Assembly: GCA_900708905.1 (NCBI GenBank)
Contig: CAADRB010000035.1
Coordinates: forward strand, 862,926 to 926,925
Length of the DNA: 64,000 nucleotides
Direction of reading: 5' to 3'
Source: Hymenolepis diminuta
Lineage: Eukaryota; Platyhelminthes; Cestoda; Cyclophyllidea; Hymenolepididae
Part shown: piece by piece, positions 23,219 to 33,809 of the stretch
Position numbering within the stretch: the stretch's first letter is position 1
How the letters are laid out: each line of letters begins with the position of its first letter
Program-made: the position numbers and the translations under genes
The notes under the pieces: generated by a model
The model's database searches: none
The model's input: the letters and a program-made list of their open reading frames with translations, nothing else
What the model was told of the DNA's origin: nothing

Positions 23219-25160
23219 TTGCCTCTCATAATTAAAAGCTTAAATATTACATATTCGGTTTAAATTGACATTGAGCAGAAAGTTAAATCCGCCCATATCG
23301 ATTTTCCCAATTGTGAGCTTGATCTAAATATGATATTTTGAAATGATCAATATTTGTATAATCGATTTGAGGGTAAAGATTAACGACTTCTTAAAAATTT
23401 TGTGGTTTATATGATGTAGAAACACCGAATAACTTTCCTCTGTTGACCCAACATTAAGTGAGACAAAGAGCACCTAAATGATTGAATCAAGTGGAACATT
23501 AATTGCAGATCAAAATGTATCATTCTGGACTCCATGATCCTTTGCAGGGCATATTATTAAGCAATTCGTAAATCAAGTCCCATTAATTGGAATGATTTCG
23601 TTTTCAACGCCCACCCTCCTCTATTTAAAGTAAACCAAGAATTTTATCCGTCTTTCCAACTGATAGATTTGGCGAAAAAACTTCCGGAGTTCTATGATTA
23701 TCTTAATGCATTTCAATAGTCACAATTTTGCATTTAATAATGCTACTTAAATTTCTAAAATCCTCGCGAAATGGATTTTCAAATCACCTGAACCGGATCT
23801 TCAGGCGACATTTCAAACTTTAATGAGCGCAGTTCCCAAGCCGAAAAAATGCCAACTTTTTCTCATGGTCTCGAGGGCTTGAGCGGTGCATATTCTCCTA
23901 AGTGCGCATATTTTTGAAGCCAAATGAAAAATTCGCTCTCTTGGCGCTTTGGTCTAGATGAAGCGATCTTAATGACAAGAAACAGGGATGTTTTCAATCA
24001 ACAATATCCAGTCTTGTATTCGCGGTAAAGCCAATGATATTTCAAGTTCTTTGTTAAAAATCTCAACCAATTTTCATCTTGAAAGTTGGAAATACTTCCA
24101 AAATTTCTCTAATTGAGAAGTTGTATTTTATTACCCAAAGCTTGTCTGTGCTTCAGCAAGTTTCCACCTTTTGACATGGTGTAGGTGTTTTCAAACTTTT
24201 ACCTCGCTGATTGAATTGGCTTATTCCCCGTATTTTTTACTTTTATTATTATGCGTGGCTGTATAAAAGTTCCCAGTATTCCTTGTGAGAAAGCTTCTGA
24301 TTACACAGGGAACACAGGGAAATCATTATGAAGCGAGGTAAGGTGGTGAGATGGATTAGAATTCCAAATTAAATGTCAAAAGGGTCATTCAAAAATTGAT
24401 ATTTGAATTCATCTTGTGTGCTTTTTCCTTCTCGGGATAAGAACTGCAAGATTTTGACACAGCAGTATTTACTAGAGTTTAACTCCAGTTGAATCCTTCT
24501 ACCGCAGACATGAAAATATTCAGGAACTTGAGTTTAAAATTTTGAATTTGAACATAGAAACATGGGGCATAAAGTGGAAGTGAACAAATCAAATTCCAGT
24601 GTAGCTTGACTATTAGGCCCTGAATATATTCTGTACTTATGCTCGACGCCTCTTTTCCCTTCATTCATTTTACTAGTGACAGAATATTTTGGAAACTAAG
24701 TTCAAAGACCCACAAGACCCTAGAGAGGGCACGTTGATTACATCTTATTATACTGCGTTAATTACAACTGCAATACTCCCTGATGGGGTAGGAAACTACC
24801 TGTACACAGTTCTCGGCGGAAATTTATTATGTGATCAGACACATCACCTGAATACCCCAGCCCGCTTTCATTAAATAAAAACTGAACCGTTTCACGATGT
24901 TCTAGATCATTACAATATGTGAAAAGGGCATTAATACCATGCCAAAATCAACCTGTTTAAATTTAATTTACTCATTTTCACCCAGTTAATTTCATCTAAC
25001 CAATAGCGATTTACTTTTCTTCTCGGAAAATTATGAGAGAAAGTAGAGAAAGAATGCAAAAAGTAGGATTGCAATGAAATCAGAACAGGCGTCAACCAAC
25101 TCAATACACGCACTTCAATTGGATTTTATCACAATCCTAGAAAGTGGGAGCAACACTAAC
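23219..25160. other. No secure gene
   Basis: Several short minus-strand frames near 24479-24664 have mixed composition but lack a clear acceptor and donor pair. Confidence 0.4.
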
Positions 25161-25370
25161 CTACACAGTAGTGACTCACATCACGAAGTAATCCGCTGCT
25201 GGAACTGGATGAATTAGGAAAATTGTAACTGTAATTTATTATCAAGTTAACATCTCTCAATCCATTTAGAAAACCCGAATAGAACTTTGGAGGTATCCTT
25301 TGTTTGATCCGACAGGGGTTTTGGGCATAAACGATGAACCTCAAAGCTGTTAACAGGATGAGAGTGGTCA
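25161..25370 (-). CDS. Candidate internal exon with hydrophobic start and Ser run
   Basis: A T-rich acceptor ending TTTTAG (25371-25372) and a good donor TAG/GTTAGT (GT at 25159-25160) bracket 210 bases: two bases, 69 open codons, one base. The peptide begins T-T-L-I-L-L-T-A-L-R-F-I-V-Y-A, possibly a membrane or buried helix, and contains six consecutive Ser. Upstream, a frame ending GTC GAA A would join in phase if only 25 bases were removed, which would be an exceptionally short intron. No domain is recognised. Confidence 0.35.
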
Positions 25371-26328
25371 CTAAAATGAAAACAATGCTTTGTACTTTCG
25401 ACTAAAGCATGATAGTAAGGTCTTTCGGTTTTCAACTTCCGAGTGCCTTGAGTTTTATTAAAGACCAGGGTGGTTGGAACGCCACATATCAAAAATTCAA
25501 TTTACTAATATAAGTTCGTTTTCATATTATAAGTCTCTCTTTTCTGCAGTTGTTGGCTATATTCGTAACCGATCACTCCCGGATAAATATAGTACATCGG
25601 TAGGAATGAATATCCCTTAAATGGATAGTCCCGAACAGTCAACGGCGTTCAAATTTGGCTAAATCTCTATGTTCACTAAAACTGGCCTTTAACTTAGACT
25701 AATCAAATGATATAGGTGAGTTAAGCAAAGACTACCTTCAAATCTGATCAAGAGAGTATTCTACGAACGGGTTACGGCCTTGTGCAAGTAAACAGCCAGT
25801 CTTTCGACTGACCAATACCGAACTGAGAAACGGAATCCGTTGACTGAAAGAGATAGCATGTATCCTGACTGAAAGTTAAATAATCAACCTATAGATATGA
25901 TTAATAAAGCATACTTTCAATTTAAACAAAATTTTTCTCATGACCATAAATCAAATCCCTTTGGTGACTCTTTTGAAACTGTTTATAAAAATATTAATGT
26001 CCTGAACAATCATACAGACACGATTAAAGTGGTGTAAAACCTCAATCTTAATGGGGACATTCGGTAAGTGATGAGCTGTTGAATCTAAGTTTACGGCCCT
26101 CATTTCAGTCTGCCAGCATGAGATGATTCATGTTTGTCAATTTCAGCCGAAAATGGATTAGAACAACTGTTTTGTCTCAAAAGTAAAATGAAAAATAAAT
26201 AAACGGATGCTATTCACTCTATTTTTATACGCTTTTTGCAACTGAACTTACTGCAAATTGAATGGATGGTTTTTTAAACAAAATAACGGGAGGGCGTAGC
26301 GTATATTTTGGTGTCATCTTTATAAGGA

Positions 26329-26378
26329 NNNNNNNNNNNNNNNNNNNNNNNNNNNNNNNNNNNNNNNNNNNNNNNNNN
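26329..26378. other. Assembly gap (50 N)
   Basis: Fifty N characters; true length and content unknown. Confidence 1.
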
Positions 26379-26410
26379 GGAAGAATAAATTTGTATTAAA
26401 TGTACCTCAC

Positions 26411-26505
26411 TTGCGGAATGTGAGTCATCCGTGGGCAGTTTTTGAAGGACCTCGACCGTAACGCGATCAGTATTTCTCTCTGCTTCTCGATCAGATCGGG
26501 CGAAG
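26411..26505 (-). CDS. Candidate internal exon
   Basis: AG at 26506-26507, with a poor pyrimidine tract, then donors CAA/GTGAGG (26410) or GAG/GTACAT (26405). In the frame that continues the candidate exon at 27144-27241 it reads S-P-D-L-I-E-K-Q-R-E-I-L-I-A-L. A second frame is also open and protein-like, so the true phase is uncertain. The patch is clearly less AT-rich than its surroundings. Confidence 0.3.
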
Positions 26506-27143
26506 CTGGTTTTTCATGATTTCAGCATTTCAAAAATCGCAGAATTTGTTATTTCTTGTGTCCATTTCGATCAACACAATGTCTTACGTTTTTGGCAATT
26601 TTAATGTCTAATTTAAAATGCCATGGAGCTGGAATTTTGCATTCCTGATCAAATTAATAGTTTTGAATAAATCTACTATCTTCTGCCTTTTTTTTGAAGC
26701 TTTATGGATCTAGGAATAGGGACTTCTGTAAAGTCCGAAAAATATCCTAAATGCGACATAAATTTAATGGAATTCTCAAAAAAACTCATCTGGCATCTTC
26801 TTCAGGAAATTTTCACTATCCGACTTTGTCAGTTTGAGGTGAGCCGAATTCCGAAAGCTCAAACTCCTGGGCAGCAATAGGGTAAGGAATTGGGGAAAAA
26901 ATGATCAGGATATTCTTGAACTTAAAGAATCACGTAGCATCTTTAGAAATTAGAGAAATTTCTTTTAATTAGTTATTTATTTCACTGAACGTTCAGGTAA
27001 TCTGAGTATAATCGACCCTTTTATCGAAATTTCTCCAAGTTTTTCTCACTCTTATCGCCGATCATGAGAATTTTACAACAATAATAAAGGTAAACACGCC
27101 TTTGCGAAGTCATTCAAGAAATTCCGTGTGTTTACTATACTAC

Positions 27144-27241
27144 CATAAAGCACTCCTTTGATTGACAGACTATGGTCGTATTCCCGGTCAGTCAGGTTCT
27201 TGTGGAGGCTAAAGCGAGTTCCTCTCAACTTTAGATTCCGC
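27144..27241 (-). CDS. Candidate internal exon
   Basis: The acceptor ends TTTCACAG (27242-27243) and the donor TATG/GTAGTA starts at 27143. Only one of the three frames is open: one base, 32 codons (R-N-L-K-L-R-G-T-R-F-S-L-H-K), one base. The single leftover base fits the two-base start of the candidate exon at 26411-26505. Unknown protein. Confidence 0.35.
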
Positions 27242-27750
27242 CTGTGAAATAATGAGCAGGTAGGTAGTGCGAGGTATTACTTTCTTTTCGACAAATCAAA
27301 TTTTTAGTAGTGGATTATTGCTACCAACTTATTAATATTTCATATGAAATCAAATTTTTATATCCATGGAAATAAAATCAGCCCTCCAAATCAAAATTAA
27401 TTGAAAACAGCTGTTATATTGTACTTGAATTTTAGCATCAAATCTAATAAAACGCACTTTGAAAGAAATATCCTTAAGTTCACTGCTTCGTTTTTTCTCC
27501 TTCTCTGTTAAACTAGAAAGGGATATATTTTCTATAAATCAAACTTAGTTCTATTCGCTGTTGTCATGTTCTAAATTACTTGAAATACCTTCTCCAAAGA
27601 GCGTACCAATAAGAGAATCCAAGTTCGATCAGGCGCAGTTGAATCGTGGTTCTGTAAAACAATGATACGATTGGCAATATCGTTGTTGATCAAATTGGGA
27701 ATAATATTCCTTAACTGCTTAGGGTATGTTATGAATGACTCCCTCTCGCT

Positions 27751-27772
27751 ATTATTATTATTATTATTATTA
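27751..27772. repeat. ATT trinucleotide microsatellite
   Basis: Seven ATT units in a row. Confidence 0.95.
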
Positions 27773-27916
27773 TATTAGCCCTTGATTGCTTTGTTTTTAA
27801 CTTTTGAAAGGGATGCAATATTTCATTTAAACAATTTTGCTGTTGTTACTTGGCCTATTTAGGAGATAAATATTTTGGAATATCAAAAACGTACTATATT
27901 GAAGGTATTCTTTACA

Positions 27917-27944
27917 CCCATCCCCACCTCCCCACCCCCATCCC
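27917..27944 (-). other. Potential G-quadruplex motif on the minus strand
   Basis: Five C-runs of 3-5 bases on the plus strand, separated by 1-4 bases, give five G-runs on the minus strand. This satisfies the usual four-run quadruplex pattern with a spare run and is striking in AT-rich DNA. Confidence 0.7.
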
Positions 27945-28181
27945 TTACTGTCAGGTGCTGAAAGTACTTGCTGCTTGTTCCATAGTTACCTGCCTTCATT
28001 AAAGTGTATTAAGGCATCACCTCAGAATGAATGTCTCAAAAATAACTTTTCGATTTAATGAGAGCCTAAGTGTCTTCCTGTAAATTAAAATTTTTGTTTT
28101 TTTGGCGAATTGAATCGACAAATTATTCGTTCAGTTGGTGAACACACTAAGAAGTTCTATTCGTTGACTGCATTGAGTAAC

Positions 28182-28222
28182 CCCATCTTAACCTCCATCT
28201 CAAAGCCGCTAAACAGCCAGTC
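28182..28222 (-). CDS. Weak candidate small exon
   Basis: A good acceptor (pyrimidine-rich, ATTAG) at 28223-28224 is followed by 13 open codons starting D-W-L-F-S-G-F-E-M-E. The donor GTTACT, needed to reach the phase of the exon at 27144-27241, is weak; a better GTTAAG donor at 28192 would give the wrong phase. Confidence 0.15.
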
Positions 28223-28685
28223 CTAATGTACGAAAAGTTAGAATATGGATTGAATACCGTGCATTCAGTAAATTACAAACAAGAAGGGAAAAGTGTTTTT
28301 CTTTCCCTAAACATTATATTAAACGATAGGCTCAACAAAAATCCGCATAAAATAAGATATATCGCAGGGTAAAGGGAGTAAAAATATGGGAAATTTTGCC
28401 TTAAGGGGATAAAACTTATCTAAATATGGAATAATTATCACATCTAGTCTCTAATATCCCGTAATTCGGACATAGATGTAACTTGTGTTTCTCATTGGTT
28501 GAGTTTATCGAATCAGAATAGGACTTCGACAAATATTTCTTGTAATAATGCACAACTAAATTCAAAATTTATATTAGAATGGTTTACCAAAGGTAAGAGC
28601 AACTGAGCTACGCAAATTATGCAATATTTATTCATTTTCATTTACTTATTCATCACAGCTGTCTCCCTTTTTCCTTTCTTCTTAC

Positions 28686-28871
28686 AATGCCCTCCCTCGC
28701 TCTTTTATCAATTGCGAGGATCTCGACTTGTTTTGATTTTATAGATTGACGTTTTCGTATTTGTTTGCTCTCCCTCCCATTGGATGAAAAAAATGATTTC
28801 AGAGCAGGAGGTTGAGTGTTAGTTGATGAATTAACTTGCATCTCGCTCGGATCAAAATAGAATTTGGTAAA
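28686..28871 (-). CDS. Candidate internal exon, basic protein segment
   Basis: Acceptor TTTTAG (28872-28873), 62 open codons in phase 0, and donor GTAAGA at 28685. The peptide has F-Y-F-D-P-S-E-M-Q-V and a Lys/Arg-rich part (R-K-R-Q-S-I-K-S-K-Q-V-E). The frame stays open eight more codons to a TGA at 28653, so a terminal exon is possible. No domain is recognised. Confidence 0.35.
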
Positions 28872-28873
28872 CT

Positions 28874-31800
28874 AAAATACCTTTCCAATATCTTGTCTTC
28901 CTCAACATTAGGCTATTTTAAACTGATGATAAATTAATTACAAAGATATTATATCACCAAGAAATAAATTTATTTATTTAAAATATAATTTAATCAAGAA
29001 GTGAGGGAAGTGCTCAGCGGGACAAATGCATCGTAGATACCAATGCAGAACAGGGAGAATTAACAAGGACTCAGATGTAATGTAATAATAGAATAGAAAA
29101 AGACAGAGTATGTGGTCGAATATTTGCGCTTGGAAAGAAAATAGAGAAGTAGTCACGTCTACTGAAGCGGAATTCGAACGCTCCACAAGCTCCATAATTG
29201 TCAGACCTCTAAGCTCCGAAGTTCGATAATATATTTACTTTCCCCAGTCACAAGAAAGTATTCATGCTTTTTAACGTATCACTTGAGATAATATTGGTAG
29301 TCGGATACGAGAAAGGAAGAAGAGATTCTAGTCTATACCAATATAGCACTTTTGTTAACTCTACGTTATCTCATATTTCATTCTACCTTTTCTCCTGTTT
29401 TCACTACTCACTCTCACTTGGAGTAGCAAAGAGGGAGAAAGCGGAGGAAGGGAGAATTAGGCAAGACTCTCCATAACTTCTGCGTCCTCATACTCCCATC
29501 CACTTGTCACTTTACCTCGAGAGAATGACACGTACGCTCTCCCCCTCTCACCAATCGAGCTCATATTTCACCTGGATGTTTCCACCAAACTGAAGCGAAT
29601 GGGTAGATGAGTAAGCCTCCTCCACCTCAAAGTTGGCGATTGACTGAGTAATCGAGTTGAGGGCTATTTCGAGTTGGCACAGTTTGAGTGGTTGCAGAAG
29701 TGGTCATTGCAACAATTTGCATTGCATCTAGTTTGTTTTCTCAAGACTCTGACGAAATTTCAGCGCCAAATTTTAATTAAGACAGTTTTAAAGTTTATTA
29801 ATGAATATTAAAATATAATATTTCTTATTTTGTGGTGAATTAGTAGTGGGAGTAGGAATAGGAAGTACTGAATAAACTCTGTTTTATTCTTTACTAAGTG
29901 AAAATACGTTGGAGTGATTGATATGATTGATATGAGACCATGACCTGTGGAAATGTGGACAATGAACTTCATTAAATCAATAAAATAGAAGGTGAACGAG
30001 AACATAAATGCAACTTCATCCACTTCAGCTTTGAAGAGGTTGACCAAGCATCTAAATTGATCAACTTGTCAATGATTTCTGAACTATGAAAATACGAATT
30101 CACGTATTTGAAATTTAATTTTTGAAAAATATTGGCGGGAAGCAATAAACATAATGAATGAATGTCACCTTTTAAATATGTTGATCTATGGCTTCTACCT
30201 CTAAGTAGTACCTCGGTTTAAGTAGTAAAAGATTAATTTGCGAACCAATAACATCTCTTCTACCATTTATAAACCATTTATGGGCAGTTTTCGCGAATCA
30301 AGGTTAATTTTAGAGGCTATGCAATAATATAACACTGTGCCATTCATTCAATTTCTACTGAATATTAAATCCATAGATGTTGATAAGTCCATCTGATCTT
30401 AAGAAAATGATCAAGGTCTGTTTGTATTACATACAGAATTTGCATATAAGGATATCAAGTTTTTAACTAGTACAGCTGCTGAGTAAGAAGGATGACTCTC
30501 TGGAACTCAGGTTACAATTTGCATTACTTTATGTTTAACATCTTCAGGAAACGCGAGGGTTTCATTTCTTTTAGAGATTCGTTATCAAGACAACGATGGA
30601 GAATTTATTTATACGAATGGATATCTGAATTCCCTTATGGTTTCAAGGCCACCTATTTCACATTTCAACCCTAATTTGTTTGATTTCAGAAGAAAGCTAA
30701 CATCTGAAATTGCGAGAGTTGAAAGAATGGTTGGCTGCACCACTCCCATCCTCATTTCAGTACAACACTTAACTAATATAAGCTAAGATCTACTAAATCC
30801 GTTGTCCAATACCATTCCTAGGTAAAGCGGTTGCCCTCTGGAGTCTCTGTGAGAAAACTTGTTTTCTGTCACAGAGGTTGTTGATCTCTGTCTTTTTTGT
30901 CATTCTCTGATGAGTTTTAAACTTAAACCCTCCAATTCGGTGGAAGTTCATGTTGACCGCTATTCAGCTGCAGCCAATGAGAGCGAATTAAAATCTAACA
31001 TTGAAAGAAGTAAAATGTAGTTTTACTTCAAAATTTTTCACAAATTATTTCACATTTTCACCTACGCTCTGAATTCATACTTTTGCTCAAGATTTGGTAG
31101 CCCTAAAGCAAATTTCCTCTTATATTATCAATTCGTCTCTACTTCCCTTTCTTTTGAGTGATTAATGCTATCCAGGCCACATCTCGTGAGACCTCCAGAT
31201 GGCAAATCATTTAGTCTTTTTCATGATGGTCATCAAGATAATTTTGACACTTTTCGTCGAAACGAAATGCAATCTATTTGCTTTTTTGATAATCGCGAAG
31301 TAATACGCAATTAATAAGTATTTTCCAACTAAATGCTCTTTATGAAATCATTTGAAATTAATTTTTTTTTTGAAAGTAGTGGATTCATTAACTGTAAAGT
31401 TCACATTATGTAAAGTCGTTTATTGAATAATCTCTTGCTTTTTGCTATTCACTGAAATGCTAATTACAGACTCTCCAGTAGGGCTTAACCTTCCCGATTA
31501 CGGTATTTAAAAAAAGGGGAAATTGTTCTCCTCCTTGAGAGAAGATCCACAAGAAAGTGCGTTCGGTTTAATTGCGCTTTTTCATTTGTCAAATTAATAA
31601 CCGCTAGTTACTCTTCTTTAGCTGATGAGTTGCAAGTATTAACTTTACCCCCTTAAAAATTTTGCCTGTGGGATTAACTCAAACTAATGCATTTCCGCAA
31701 CAGAGATTTCATTCGCCCTGTGAAATGCCAAAAAGTAGGCGAAAAGTGAATTTACAAGCTTTATTGCGATTTCTAATTGTGTATTTAATTTCGATTTAAA

Positions 31801-33120
31801 AAAGTGCCCATTATTAAAGGCATTTATACTTTTAATAGCCCGCCGTTACTTTAAGACAGTAATTATGCTTTAATATTTCCTTTAACTGAAAATGGTCCCC
31901 CAGGTTGGTAAAAGCCCTCTGTGATTGGATGGCTATTGAATTAGATATTATCTTCCAATAGAACCATTTTTTAAGTAATGAATTATGTATAAAAGAAGGA
32001 CCTTCGTGGAGGTAGATTTAATCGACTTAAAACATTCATAGCCTTAATAATCGTGTTGTTATTAGGGCTATTACAATGCAAGAAAAAAACCAATAGCAAG
32101 TTTTAATCGTACAAAATCATCTGTATGAAAGGAACAAGCCGTTTTCAGTAAGGAAGGAAACGAGGAGAGAATCAATAAGAAGTGAGTTTTGATGTAGAGG
32201 TGTCAAGAGTCTTACTATACTTTAACACTGGGTAGTATTGAGGTGTCCACTTTCTCACACAAGGCGCAGTTGCTGCGCGATTTCCTGACGCTCGAATTTT
32301 ATTATTTTACCCTCCTGTTCATGAATGAGGTATTAAAAGCTGGATGGTCATTCGATTTTAATTAAGCAAGTTGTCATGTTATTTCGGTTTATGGGTTTCT
32401 TATTAACACGCATATTATGGATAATAATAAATACGTAAAATACTTAACATCTGTCAAGGCGACGGCACTTATCCATTCAAAAATAGCCCCTATAAAATAG
32501 TACTATAAATAAGCTTTTGACTGTTGAAGAAATTAAAAACACGGAATATTATCTTCCCAAGGTCACAAGGCGAGGTGCCAACATCACCTGACTTATGAAG
32601 AGGAATTTATCCTAAGGCAACTATTTTGGGAAACTCTCTTTCTGGTGCCCCTCTCTGGACGAGAATAAATTGGTGCTTTACTCTATGTGACTCAGTGAGC
32701 ATCGATTTTGTGACCTCTGACCTGACAAAGTGCTTAATGACTATTGTTACACACCTCACTGCGCATGTATCCTTCTAACACCTTCTACATTGCTCTTTTA
32801 TTTTAAAATATCTTGAAGTAATTTGCTTGCAATTGGAGTTTCACTTAGTGCTCTTTCCTCACTCAAGCACTCCCCATTCCCTGTGCTCTTTAATATTTAA
32901 CATTTCGCTTTTTCTCTTACTATTTTCACTCTGAAATAACTTCGCCAAATATTGAAACATTTAAGTGCACACTAATGAACAATGACACTTTTTTTCTCTA
33001 ACAAACAACATATGTGTTCTCCTTTGTGTTCATAAACTAATACGGTGATAGGCAGATTATAGATAAAGCGTTCACATTACTAAGAATCAACGACAGTGGT
33101 AGTAGTCATCACCGACAGAG
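28874..33120. other. No secure gene
   Basis: Short frames only. A tRNA T-arm-like string near 29170 (minus) was examined and rejected. Hairpin GCGCAG-TTG-CTGCGC is at about 32263-32278. Confidence 0.4.
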
Positions 33121-33300
33121 TCACGGGAATTTTCGTATTTGGCACGACTCCTCGTCCTTTTCCAAAATAGTCAAGTCTCTTCTGGTCGGCTGCATGACAG
33201 TTCGGTCGCAGAAGCGTAATATTTGCTGACTGCGAAGGGAAGCAAGCGCGTCCCCTTCCATTGCCCATGTTTTGGTCTCACTTTTGCCCAGATAGTCATT
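33121..33300 (-). CDS. Candidate exon, unknown charged protein segment
   Basis: Acceptor TTTAG at 33301-33302, then 59 codons in phase 0 (NDYLGKSETKTWAMEGDALA onward) to a TGA at 33121-33123. Composition is strongly protein-like, rich in Asp, Glu, Arg and Gln. The other two minus frames are also open over most of the segment, one with an ATG at 33268, so the frame choice is not certain. No polyadenylation signal follows closely; a donor may have been missed. Confidence 0.35.
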   Translation of the reverse strand, partial: NDYLGKSETKTWAMEGDALASLRSQQILRFCDRTVMQPTRRDLTILEKDEESCQIRKFP

Positions 33301-33670
33301 CTAAACTGTGTTTAGAGTTGACGCTGATGGAAGACTGAGGAAGTCCTGCCTTTCTTCTCGCCAAATGGACAGTAGCAGATGTCTCATTTTTCCCAAACAC
33401 CGATATAAATTTTAGTAAACCGTATTGTGATAAGCAATAATTTTATTACCTGGCAAAATACCCCCTTCATGTAATTATTAATGGGGATTTCCTACTTAAC
33501 GAATCCGTACTAAAATTTAACTCATAACTGTCAGTGTTTTGCCCTTTTCTTTATATATATATACCTCTAGTAACTAAATTATTGATTTTTGGGTTGACAT
33601 AGAAATATTTTGCTCTATTTATTCAAATCGCTTCCCAATAATTAGATATTTAAGTGTAAGAGGAGTCGCT

Positions 33671-33809
33671 TTAAGAAGATGGATGAATCAATCTCGAATT
33701 TCTTAATAAATTGTGATTATGTATATAATATTTCATTTGGTATGTGTGAACTTGATTTTCCTCTGTCGTCCAATGTTTGGGAGTTTCAATGCCTAACACT
33801 GCGTATTCA
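33671..33809 (-). CDS. Candidate terminal exon
   Basis: Strong acceptor (TTTTATTTTCAG, AG at 33810-33811), then one base and 45 codons (E-Y-A-V-L-G-I-E-T-P-K-H-W) to a TAA at 33671-33673. No strong donor lies inside. The position, just upstream of the 33121-33300 candidate on the same strand, is suggestive but unproven. Confidence 0.25.

Noticed and set aside
26408..26505. Alternative frame of the 26.4 kb candidate exon (reading F-A-R-S-D-R-E-A-E-R)
   Set aside because: It does not continue the phase of the 27144-27241 candidate; kept only as a possible alternative.
29150..29200. tRNA T-arm-like string GGAGCGTTCGAATTCCGCTTC on the minus strand
   Set aside because: Stem positions do not pair properly and no acceptor, D or anticodon arm fits around it.
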